From positions 1-6,983 of the forward strand of contig JAAUPC010000186.1 of NCBI GenBank assembly GCA_012036325.1: a stretch of DNA of 6,983 nucleotides, in the 5' to 3' direction. The stretch comes from Paracoccaceae bacterium. GTDB lineage: Bacteria > Pseudomonadota > Alphaproteobacteria > Rhodobacterales > Rhodobacteraceae. The position numbers were made by a program, and so were the translations under genes. The notes under the pieces are model-generated. The model searched no databases, was not told where the DNA came from, and saw only the letters and a list, made by a program, of their open reading frames with translations. This document shows, in pieces, positions 1 through 5,689 of this stretch (positions within the stretch are counted from its first letter, which is position 1; each line of letters opens with the position of its first letter).

Positions 1-1056
1 TTCGGCCAGGGCGTCGGCGATGCCGTCTGCCATGGCGACGGCCACGGCTTCGGGCACCTCGGCGACCGTTGGCCGGGCCTTGGGGCGCAGCGACTTGGTC
101 ATGGCACCGGACACACGGACCGTCTTTCCGGCGCCGCCTTCGGCATCAAGGTCATCGATTGCATGGGTGGGCAGCGAGGCAATCAGCGCATCCTCAGCCG
201 GGATGCCGGGGGCACGCGGCGGCTGTTCCTTGACGCGGTTTTTCGCCGCACCAAAGCCAAGGTCCATCAGTTCCTTCATCTTCGCGTTGCGGTTCGCGGT
301 CGAGGTGCCGCCGAACACGGTCGCAATGATCCGCTTCTTGCCGCGCACGGCGGAGGCCGTCAGATTGAAGCCTGCCGCCGAGGTGTAGCCGGTCTTGATC
401 CCGTCCGCGCCTTCATACCCGTCCAGAAAGCGCGAGTTGGTGTTGGTCACCTGCGCCACGCCGGCATCAGCGGTGCGGCGCGAGAAGATGTTGTAGTATT
501 GGGGAAAATCGTAAAACAGATGGCGGCCAAGCGTGTTCATGTCGCGCGCGGTGGACAGGTGGCCATCGGCGGTGAGGCCATGCGCGTTGCGGAAGGTGGT
601 GCCGGTCATCCCAAGCTCTTTCGCGGTGCGGGTCATGCGTTTGGCAAAAGCCTCACGATCGCCGCTGATATGGTCGCCGATGGCGGCGGCGGCATCGTTG
701 GCCGATTTCACGGCGGCGGCGCGGATCAGATAGCGAAGCGCGATCTTTTGCCCCGGCTTCAGCCCCAGGCGCGATGGCGGCTGGGAGGCAGCGTATTTCG
801 ACACCGTCACCCGCGTGTCCAGCGACAGGCGGCCCGCCTCAATTTCCTGAAACGCGATGTAGAGGGTCATCATCTTGGTCAAGGACGCAGGGTGAAGCCG
901 CGCGTCCGCGTTCTGTTCGTAAAGCACTTCGCCCGTGCGGGCATCAATGACGATGGCGGCGAAGGGTGCCGCTTGCAGCGGGGCGGTCACCAAAACGGTA
1001 AACGCCACGACCAATACCAGAATTGAACGAAGAATCCGCCCGAGAAGCGATGCCAC
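1..1056 (-). CDS. dacA: D-alanyl-D-alanine carboxypeptidase, peptidase S11 family (partial, C-terminus off window)
   Basis: This penicillin-binding serine DD-carboxypeptidase removes the terminal D-Ala from peptidoglycan pentapeptides in the periplasm. 352 codons are visible and the frame is still open at base 1. All three active-site motifs are present with normal spacing: SLTK (S58 nucleophile, K61), SAN (118-120) and KTG (221-223). Residues 1-29 form a classic signal peptide: R7/R10, a hydrophobic stretch at 12-24, and an L-Q-A site before AAP. The start is GTG at 1056. It is preceded by AGGGA about 9 nt upstream, and the frame runs into a stop at 1141-1143 with no ATG between. After the catalytic domain (about residue 260 onward) the sequence becomes Pro/Ala/Glu-rich and I see no obvious PBP5-type beta domain, although the end is missing. 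The gene lies downstream of the HAD hydrolase on the same strand, but the 196-bp gap suggests its own promoter. The enzyme class is firm; the symbol is a family label and dacC is equally possible. Confidence 0.95.
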   Translation of the reverse strand, partial: MASLLGRILRSILVLVVAFTVLVTAPLQAAPFAAIVIDARTGEVLYEQNADARLHPASLTKMMTLYIAFQEIEAGRLSLDTRVTVSKYAASQPPSRLGLKPGQKIALRYLIRAAAVKSANDAAAAIGDHISGDREAFAKRMTRTAKELGMTGTTFRNAHGLTADGHLSTARDMNTLGRHLFYDFPQYYNIFSRRTADAGVAQVTNTNSRFLDGYEGADGIKTGYTSAAGFNLTASAVRGKKRIIATVFGGTSTANRNAKMKELMDLGFGAAKNRVKEQPPRAPGIPAEDALIASLPTHAIDDLDAEGGAGKTVRVSGAMTKSLRPKARPTVAEVPEAVAVAMADGIADALAE

Positions 1057-1252
1057 GTCGCCTGTCCCTTTGCCTGTGCGGCCCGAATTTCCGGTGCCGA
1101 GTTCTGCCTCGGGACGAAAGCTAACACAGAGGAATGAATCCTAAAACCCAAAAAATCCAATGACTTTGCGGGCGTTGTTCATCCAGTTGCAATGCTGCCG
1201 CAGTTGGCCTTGGGGCATTGGCCACATCTTGCGGGGGGCAGGGGTGTAGCCC
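1057..1252. other. Intergenic region upstream of the carboxypeptidase gene
   Basis: This 196-bp gap separates the HAD hydrolase (upstream) from the carboxypeptidase gene (downstream), both on the minus strand. It contains the window's most AT-rich short stretch (about 1130-1165), which is where a promoter for the carboxypeptidase could lie. I could not find a convincing -35/-10 pair with 16-18 bp spacing. A 5-bp hairpin (AGGGG/CCCCT, loop of 5) at 1240-1254 overlaps the HAD stop codon. It has no T-tract, so it is not a convincing intrinsic terminator. No plausible small gene is seen. Confidence 0.5.
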
Positions 1253-1960
1253 CTATCTGTTGCGGTTGGGCTGAAGGCTGGCCACAAGCTCCGGCAGGCC
1301 GCCCAGGGTTTCCAGGGCGTGAAAGCGGGGGTTCTCTGCCGGGGGATCGGCGGCTTCCAGCGCCCAGGTCACCTCATGGGGGACATGCACGCCCCAGGAC
1401 CCGGCTGCCAGCGCGGGGATCACGTCTGATTTCATCGAGTTGCCGACCATCATCGCCTGATCCGCGCCGGTGCCGTGGCGGGCGAAGATCGTGCGGTAGG
1501 CGGCCTCGGTCTTGTGGCTGACAATCTCGACCCCGTGGAAGAGGTCACCCAGGCCGGATTGGGCCAGCTTGCGTTCCTGATCCAGAAGGTCGCCCTTCGT
1601 GATCAGAAGCACGCGGTAATCGGCGGCGAGTGCGGTGATGGTGGCGCGGGCGTGGGGCAGAAGGTGGATTGGATGCTCCAGCATCTCACGGCCCGCGGCG
1701 ATCAGGTCGGCGATGACGGCGGTGGGAACGCGGCCTTCGGTCACCTCAATCGCGGTTTCGATCATCGACAGGGTAAAGCCCTTCACGCCAAAACCGTAGT
1801 GGTCGAGGTTGCGGCGTTCGGCGGCCTCAAGCCTTTGGGCCAGATGGGTGGGGTCGGCGTGATCGGCCAGGGCTTTGGTGAAACGGTCCTGCGTCAGGCG
1901 GAAAAAGGTCTCGTTCTGCCAAAGCGTATCGTCGGCATCAAAGCCAATGGTTGTCAGCAT
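1253..1960 (-). CDS. HAD-superfamily hydrolase (phosphatase-like)
   Basis: A 235-residue cytoplasmic haloacid-dehalogenase-fold hydrolase, probably a small-molecule phosphatase; the substrate is not predictable. Motif I is D8-A-D10-D-T (D8 nucleophile, D10 general acid). Motif II is T121 after a hydrophobic strand, motif III is K150, and motif IV is the G-N-S-x-x-S-D segment at 173-179. Residues of about 15-95 between motifs I and II form the helical cap (C1 type). The length is normal for the family. I chose ATG 1960 because AAGGA lies 6-7 nt upstream and motif I then starts at residue 8. The longer frame from 2053 adds 31 residues that lie in the divergent control region and look non-coding. 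It is divergent from clpS and upstream of the carboxypeptidase. Motif II reads T-K-G rather than the common T/S-N-G, a tolerated variant. Confidence 0.9.
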   Translation of the reverse strand: MLTTIGFDADDTLWQNETFFRLTQDRFTKALADHADPTHLAQRLEAAERRNLDHYGFGVKGFTLSMIETAIEVTEGRVPTAVIADLIAAGREMLEHPIHLLPHARATITALAADYRVLLITKGDLLDQERKLAQSGLGDLFHGVEIVSHKTEAAYRTIFARHGTGADQAMMVGNSMKSDVIPALAAGSWGVHVPHEVTWALEAADPPAENPRFHALETLGGLPELVASLQPNRNR

Positions 1961-1994
1961 GTCCTGTCCTTTTGCGTCGTCCTGAACGCCGCCC

Positions 1995-2023
1995 CTTTTC
2001 GCCAGCCCAGAAAAGGCTATATT
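1995..2023 (+). promoter_or_regulatory. Candidate clpS promoter in the divergent HAD/clpS region
   Basis: The 108-bp gap between the divergent HAD and clpS starts should hold promoters for both. A -10-like TATATT at 2018-2023 stands out in otherwise GC-rich DNA. A weak -35-like element (TTTTCG) lies at 1996-2001 with 16 bp between. No comparably good pair was found for the HAD direction. This is motif reading only; no operator was recognised. Confidence 0.3.
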
Positions 2024-2055
2024 TCCATCATCCGGTGCAACCCCCGAATCCAATT

Positions 2056-2059
2056 GGAG
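2056..2059 (+). promoter_or_regulatory. Ribosome binding site that bears on the clpS start
   Basis: GGAG lies 9 nt before a GTG at 2069. The in-frame ATG at 2090 has no Shine-Dalgarno-like sequence in the 20 nt before it. This favours GTG 2069 as the translated start, adding seven residues ahead of the ATG. Confidence 0.5.
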
Positions 2060-2068
2060 CTAACCTTC

Positions 2069-2410
2069 GTGTCGTCACGCCTGCTGACCATGTCTGACAA
2101 GACTGATGGCCCGGGCCAGGACACGTCGATTCTGACCAAGACCAAGGCCAAGACCGAGCGTCCGCCTTTGTACAAGGTAATGCTTTTGAACGACGACTAT
2201 ACCCCGATGGAGTTTGTCGTCCATGTGCTGGAGCGGTTCTTCGGGCTGAACCATGCGCAGGCGTTCGACATCATGCTGACGGTCCACAAGAAGGGCCTTG
2301 CGGTCGTGGGGGTGTTTTCGTTCGAGGTGGCCGAGACCAAAGTGGCGCAGGTGATGGATTTCGCGCGCCGCCACCAGCACCCGCTGCAATGCACGATGGA
2401 AAAAGAGTGA
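2069..2410 (+). CDS. clpS: ATP-dependent Clp protease adaptor ClpS
   Basis: ClpS is the N-recognin that delivers proteins with Leu/Phe/Tyr/Trp N-termini to the ClpAP protease. Numbering from the internal ATG at 2090 gives 106 residues, the same as E. coli ClpS. The N-degron pocket residues then fall at the same positions: N34, D35, gatekeeper M40 and H66. The C-terminal half carries the conserved VAETKV segment and the HPL-C-T-EK ending typical of the family. The first 25 residues are the variable, flexible extension that engages ClpA. I report GTG 2069 because it has a Shine-Dalgarno sequence; ATG 2090 is the alternative. An upstream extension of the frame to 1475 is antisense to the HAD gene and is rejected. 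No clpA follows; the next genes are a methyltransferase and an SDR. The final TGA overlaps a possible GTG (GTGA, 2407-2410). Confidence 0.96.
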   Translation: MSSRLLTMSDKTDGPGQDTSILTKTKAKTERPPLYKVMLLNDDYTPMEFVVHVLERFFGLNHAQAFDIMLTVHKKGLAVVGVFSFEVAETKVAQVMDFARRHQHPLQCTMEKE

Positions 2411-2432
2411 CCGGTTCCATCGCCACCCCAAC

Positions 2433-2492
2433 GGCCCCAAGTCCAAGGGCCCCAAGTCCAAGGGCCCCAAGTCCAAGGGCCCCAATGCCAAG
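2433..2492 (+). repeat. Tandem repeat, 4 x 15 bp
   Basis: Four head-to-tail copies of GGCCCCAAGTCCAAG at 2433-2447, 2448-2462, 2463-2477 and 2478-2492. The first three are identical. The fourth has GT changed to TG, and a partial fifth copy (GGCC) follows. The unit is a multiple of three, so copy-number change keeps frame. In the frame of the downstream methyltransferase it reads Gly-Pro-Lys-Ser-Lys, but that frame has no ATG, GTG or TTG between its upstream stop (2352-2354) and 2520. In the +1 frame relative to this it reads Ala-Pro-Ser-Pro-Arg. The repeat sits in the clpS-methyltransferase spacer. Confidence 0.96.
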
Positions 2493-2500
2493 GGCCATCG

Positions 2501-2514
2501 GGGGCTGAGGCCCC
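2501..2514 (+). promoter_or_regulatory. Small hairpin over the methyltransferase ribosome binding site
   Basis: GGGGC (2501-2505) pairs perfectly with GCCCC (2510-2514) around a TGAG loop. The Shine-Dalgarno-like TGAGG at 2506-2510 lies in the loop and first stem base, 9 nt before the ATG at 2520. It could moderate translation of the methyltransferase. With no T-tract it is unlikely to be a terminator. In GC-rich DNA a 5-bp stem can arise by chance. Confidence 0.35.
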
Positions 2515-2519
2515 TGCCC

Positions 2520-3504
2520 ATGCGGTCCGCTCGATTGACATTGGCGCTGGAGACCGGCGCGTTGACCGTTCCGGCTGCGGGGGGGATTGCGGTCTATCGT
2601 CCGCGGATCGGGGATGATCTTTCGGCGCTGCCGCAGGACAGGGTGGTGGTGGTGACCGGGTTCAAGCCGGATCATGACCATTTCGCGCGGGTCTATTCCG
2701 TCACCCTCGCCCCGCCCTATGCGATGGGGATCGTCTGCCTGCCCCGGGCGCGAGAGGCCGCGCGCGCGCTGATCGCGCAGGCGGCGGCTGAGGTGGCCCC
2801 CCGGTAGTCTGGTCGTCGTTGACGGGCAGAAGACCGACGGGATCGACACCGCCCTGAAGGATTTGCGCGGGCGGGTGGATCTGTCGGAAAGCCTGTCAAA
2901 GGCGCATGGCAAGCTGGCGAGTTTCAAGGCTGGGCCGGACTTTTCGGATTGGGCGGCAGTGCCGCGCCAGATTGAGGGCGTGTTCCAGACCCTGCCGGGC
3001 GTATTCTCTGCCGATGGGCCTGACCGGGGGTCGGTTCTGCTGGCAAAGGCCCTGCCCGCGAAGTTCGGCGGCAAGGTGGCTGATCTGGGGGCCGGGTGGG
3101 GATACCTTGCCCGCGCGATCCTGGGCCATCCCGGCGTCAAGCGGCTGGATCTGGTGGAGGCTGAGGCGGATGCTCTGACATCCGCGCGCGTCAACATCAC
3201 GGATGAGCGCGCGCGGTTTCACTGGGCCGATGCCACGACCTTCCGCCCCGACACCCAGCTTGATGCGGTGGTGATGAACCCGCCCTTCCACCATGGCCGC
3301 GACGCGGACCCTGCCCTTGGGGCTGCCTTCATTCAGGCGGCCCGGCGGATGCTGGCGCCGAGCGGGGCGCTGTGGCTGGTTGCGAACCGGCACCTGCCCT
3401 ATGATGCCGCGCTGACCGCCGCGTTTCTTGAGCATCGTGAGGTTGCCGGAGACGGGGCCTTTCGCGTGATCCACGCCATCAAGCCCATCCGGGCGAAACC
3501 CTGA
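2520..3504 (+). pseudogene. rsmC: RsmC/RlmG-like rRNA guanine-N2 methyltransferase, frameshifted at a C6 tract
   Basis: A class I SAM-dependent methyltransferase resembling RsmC (16S rRNA m2G1207). The N-terminal part (ATG 2520, stop TAG 2805-2807) reads through the degenerate first domain. The catalytic half continues in the +1 frame to the stop at 3502-3504. Removing one C from the six-C run at 2797-2802 joins them into one 327-residue protein, close to the 343 of E. coli RsmC. In that product the SAM-binding motif V-A-D-L-G-A-G-W-G-Y is at 186-195 and the catalytic N-P-P-F at 253-256. The frame across the junction (…E-V-A-P | G-S-L-V-V-V-D-G-Q-K…) reads naturally. Without correction, the second half could start only from a poor TTG at 2863. 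This is a sequencing indel, a true mutation, or less likely +1 frameshifting on CCC-C. Exact rRNA target is inferred. The SDR follows 15 bp downstream. Confidence 0.85.
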
Positions 3505-3519
3505 CCGGAGCCTTTGCCC

Positions 3520-4332
3520 ATGTCCTATTCCGTATCCGGCAAGACGGCCATTGTCACAGGTGCTGCGGCGGGCATCGGCCTGGCCATCGCGCGGCACCTT
3601 GTGGACAAGGGCGCGAATGTCATGTTCGCAGACATCGACGAAGAGCGGCTGGAAGATGAGGTGGGCGAAGAGGCCCGCGCCGAAGGGCCGATCCGCATGT
3701 TCGCCGGGGACCTGACCGAAAAGCTGACCATCGCCAACCTGTTGAGCGCCACGATTGATGCCTTTGACCGGGTGGATATTCTGGTGAACGCCAACCGCAA
3801 GATGGTGGTCTCTGACATCCTGTCACCTGAGGGCGACGGGGTGGAGGACCTGTGGCGGCAGAACGTGCTGACCGCTTTGCGCATGTCGCAGATCACGGCC
3901 AAGCGGATGATTCAGCACGCCGCCCGGACTGAGGTGGAACCGGGCACCATGGTCGGGACGATCATCAACATCTCTTCCATCACCGCGCAGACGACGCGGC
4001 CAGAGCTCTTGGGCTATTCAATGGCGGCGGCGGCGATGGACCAGATGACGCGGTCCCTGGCGGTGGGGCTGGCGTCCAAGGGCATCCGCGTCAATGCGGT
4101 GGCCTTTGGGTCGGTGATGAGCGCAAGTTTGCAGGCCGCCTTGAAGGAAAACCCCGCTTACCGGGACGAGATTGCCGAAGCGACGCCCCTGAAGCGCATC
4201 GCCGCCCCGGCGGAACTTGCCGAGACGGTGCAATTCCTGGCCTCGGACGCGTCCAGCTTCATCACGGGGCAGGTGATCGCGGTGGACGGCGGGCGCAGCA
4301 TTCTGGATGCGGTGCCTGCGCCTGCGCATTGA
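3520..4332 (+). CDS. SDR family oxidoreductase lacking the catalytic lysine
   Basis: A 270-residue classical short-chain dehydrogenase/reductase fold. The cofactor motif T13-G-A-A-A-G-I-G20 is intact, and D38 at the end of strand 2 points to NAD(H) rather than NADP(H). D64 (G-D-L) and N115 fit the adenine and helix-4 positions. S153 and Y166 have the usual 13-residue spacing. However, the Y-x-x-x-K lysine is alanine (A170, inside a run of four GCG codons), and the N-N-A-G motif reads V-N-A-N (89-92). The C-terminal G-Q-V-I-A-V-D-G-G segment is normal. Start ATG 3520 has GGAG 9 nt upstream; the TTG at 3514 would sit too close to that site. It forms a probable operon with clpS and the methyltransferase (15-bp gap). 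Catalysis as a normal SDR is doubtful; substrate unknown. Its stop abuts the convergent lipoprotein stop. Confidence 0.9.
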   Translation: MSYSVSGKTAIVTGAAAGIGLAIARHLVDKGANVMFADIDEERLEDEVGEEARAEGPIRMFAGDLTEKLTIANLLSATIDAFDRVDILVNANRKMVVSDILSPEGDGVEDLWRQNVLTALRMSQITAKRMIQHAARTEVEPGTMVGTIINISSITAQTTRPELLGYSMAAAAMDQMTRSLAVGLASKGIRVNAVAFGSVMSASLQAALKENPAYRDEIAEATPLKRIAAPAELAETVQFLASDASSFITGQVIAVDGGRSILDAVPAPAH

Positions 4333-4725
4333 TTACTCGGGATATTCAACCTTGCACTGGGCGATGACCGCTTCAGCCTGACGCGCGAGGTCCTTGCGTT
4401 TGGCGCGCAGCCCCTCCAGCTTTTGCGCCTCATCGGCGAGGTTGATCGCCTTGGGACGCTCTTCGGTGTAGCTGCGTTCCTTCAGGCAGAGGCGGGGCTG
4501 ATAGACGGTCTGGCCATCCACGACCACCGGGTCCTGGCAGGTGGCCCAATACTCCTCATACCGCGTCACGGTTTCAAGCGCATAGCCGCGGTCAAGGTTG
4601 CCTTGGGTTTCCTCAATCAGCCGGTCAACCACCCGCAAGTCACGGGTGTTGCGGTTGATGCATTGTTCCTGCGGGGTGCCGCAGGCGACCAGAAGGGTGA
4701 AGGCAACAAGGGCAAGGCGTTTCAT
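4333..4725 (-). CDS. Small cysteine-containing lipoprotein of unknown function
   Basis: A 130-residue predicted lipoprotein. Residues 1-14 form a short signal peptide (K2-R3, then a hydrophobic stretch) ending in the lipobox L-V-A-C, with C15 as the lipidated residue. G16 at position +2 gives no inner-membrane retention signal, so outer-membrane anchoring is plausible. The mature part has four more cysteines (22, 63, 80, 124), an even number compatible with two disulfides in the periplasm. Residues of about 95-123 are charged, with a heptad-like helical pattern (possible coiled coil). I do not recognise the family. Start ATG 4725 is chosen because GAGGGAG lies just upstream and the signal peptide begins there; the frame extends 12 residues further without signal character. 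It is divergent from hemF and abuts the convergent SDR gene with zero spacing. Confidence 0.85.
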   Translation of the reverse strand: MKRLALVAFTLLVACGTPQEQCINRNTRDLRVVDRLIEETQGNLDRGYALETVTRYEEYWATCQDPVVVDGQTVYQPRLCLKERSYTEERPKAINLADEAQKLEGLRAKRKDLARQAEAVIAQCKVEYPE

Positions 4726-4744
4726 CTGGTGCTCCCTCAAGGTC

Positions 4745-4774
4745 TTGGAAAGCGGCGGCAAGGGGTGCTAGGCA
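4745..4774 (+). promoter_or_regulatory. Weak candidate hemF promoter
   Basis: In the 91-bp gap between the divergent lipoprotein and hemF starts, TTGGAA (4745-4750) resembles a -35 box. TAGGCA (4769-4774) is a poor -10 at 18 bp spacing. No FNR-type TTGAT-N4-ATCAA site, which can control haem genes in related bacteria, is visible in this gap. Low confidence. Confidence 0.2.
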
Positions 4775-4816
4775 TGCGCTTGAAGACCGGCGCTGTCAGA
4801 AGATGGAGACAACAGG

Positions 4817-5677
4817 ATGACCGATCCCTTTGACAGTCGCAAGGCGCGCGCGGCTGAGTGGTTCCATACCTTGCGCGACCGGATCGTCGCTGCCTTCGAG
4901 GGTCTGGAGGACCAGTACAGCACAGGCACCCCTGGCCGGTTCGAGGTGACGCCCACCACCCGCGCCGATGGTGGCGGCGGGCTGATGAGCGTGATGCGCG
5001 GCGGTGGGGTATTCGAAAAGGTTGGGGTCAACTGGTCGGAAGTGCATGGCGTTCTGGGCGAACGCGCGCAAAAGGCGATGGCGGCGCGGGGCGTGCCGGG
5101 TATGGCGGAAGACCCGCGGTTCTGGGCCAGTGGGATTTCCTTGGTCGCCCATATGCAGAACCCGCATGCGCCAGCGGTGCACATGAACACGCGGATGTTC
5201 TGGACCCCGGGGGCGGCCTGGTTCGGGGGCGGGTCAGACCTGAACCCGGCGCTGGAATACCCTGAGGACACCACGCATTTTCATGCGAAAATGCGGGGCG
5301 CCTGTGATGCCCATGGGCCGGATTACTACAGCCGTTTCAAGGCCTGGGCCGACGAATACTTCTTCGTCCCCCATCGTGGCCGGGCACGGGGTGTCGGAGG
5401 GATTTTCTATGATGACCTGAACACCGGTGATTGGGAGGCCGATTTCGCATTCACCCAAGCCGTGGGGGAGGCATTCCTTCCGGCTTTTCTGCCTTTGGCT
5501 GAACGCCGCCATGGCACGGCTTGGACCGAGGCTGACAAGGAAGCCCAGCTGATCCACCGGGGCCTTTATGCCGAGTATAACCTTGTCTACGACCGGGGCA
5601 CCAAGTTCGGGTTGGAAACCGGCCATGACGCCAATGCGGTGCTAATGAGCCTGCCACCGGTGGCCAAGTGGACCTGA
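4817..5677 (+). CDS. hemF: Oxygen-dependent coproporphyrinogen III oxidase
   Basis: HemF converts coproporphyrinogen III to protoporphyrinogen IX by two oxygen-dependent oxidative decarboxylations, the aerobic route for this step of haem and chlorophyll synthesis. It is cytoplasmic and dimeric. The 286-residue length is typical of bacterial members. The family's conserved blocks appear in order: M-R-G-G-G-V-F-E-K-V-G-V-N (60-72), V-H-M-N-T-R-M-F (121-128) followed by W-F-G-G-G-x-D-L-N-P (135-144), H154/H156, F-V-P-H-R-G-x-x-R-G-x-G-G-I-F-Y-D-D-L (183-201), and the C-terminal R-G-x-x-x-E-Y-N-L-x-x-D-R-G-T-x-F-G-L block (248-266). Start ATG 4817 has GGAG at 4805-4808, 8 nt upstream. The gene is divergent from the lipoprotein and followed 12 bp later by a small acidic protein gene, whose ribosome binding site overlaps the hemF stop. 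No truncation or missing motif is seen. Confidence 0.98.
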   Translation: MTDPFDSRKARAAEWFHTLRDRIVAAFEGLEDQYSTGTPGRFEVTPTTRADGGGGLMSVMRGGGVFEKVGVNWSEVHGVLGERAQKAMAARGVPGMAEDPRFWASGISLVAHMQNPHAPAVHMNTRMFWTPGAAWFGGGSDLNPALEYPEDTTHFHAKMRGACDAHGPDYYSRFKAWADEYFFVPHRGRARGVGGIFYDDLNTGDWEADFAFTQAVGEAFLPAFLPLAERRHGTAWTEADKEAQLIHRGLYAEYNLVYDRGTKFGLETGHDANAVLMSLPPVAKWT

Positions 5678-5689
5678 GGGGCACCTGGC

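Noticed and set aside
163..1026. Long plus-strand open frame of 287 codons
   Set aside because: It lies antisense to the carboxypeptidase gene, whose three active-site motifs and signal peptide prove the minus strand is coding. The translation is Arg/Gly/His-rich as expected of a shadow.
1240..1254. Hairpin at the HAD stop as an intrinsic terminator
   Set aside because: Only 5 bp of stem and no T-tract on the minus strand; it overlaps the stop codon itself.
2433..2492. Tandem repeats as a CRISPR array
   Set aside because: Units are 15 bp and directly adjacent with no spacers, and no cas genes are nearby.
2271..3200. Minus-strand open frame of 309 codons across clpS and the methyltransferase
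   Set aside because: It is antisense to well-supported genes and composed of Arg/Pro/Ser-rich low-complexity translation; it stays open because of the GC bias and the 15-bp repeat.
2863..3504. Methyltransferase catalytic half as an independent gene from TTG 2863
   Set aside because: The coding signal continues upstream of 2863 in the same frame (V-V-V-D-G-Q-K-T-D-G-I-D) to the C6 tract, so it is the second half of a frameshifted gene rather than a separate one.
4726..4816. FNR/FnrL-type operator upstream of hemF
   Set aside because: No TTGAT-N4-ATCAA or close match was found; only an isolated TTGA without the second half-site.
4423..4833. Plus-strand open frame of 136 codons over the lipoprotein and hemF start
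   Set aside because: It is antisense to the lipoprotein, which has a good ribosome binding site, signal peptide and lipobox, and it overlaps the hemF start in another frame.
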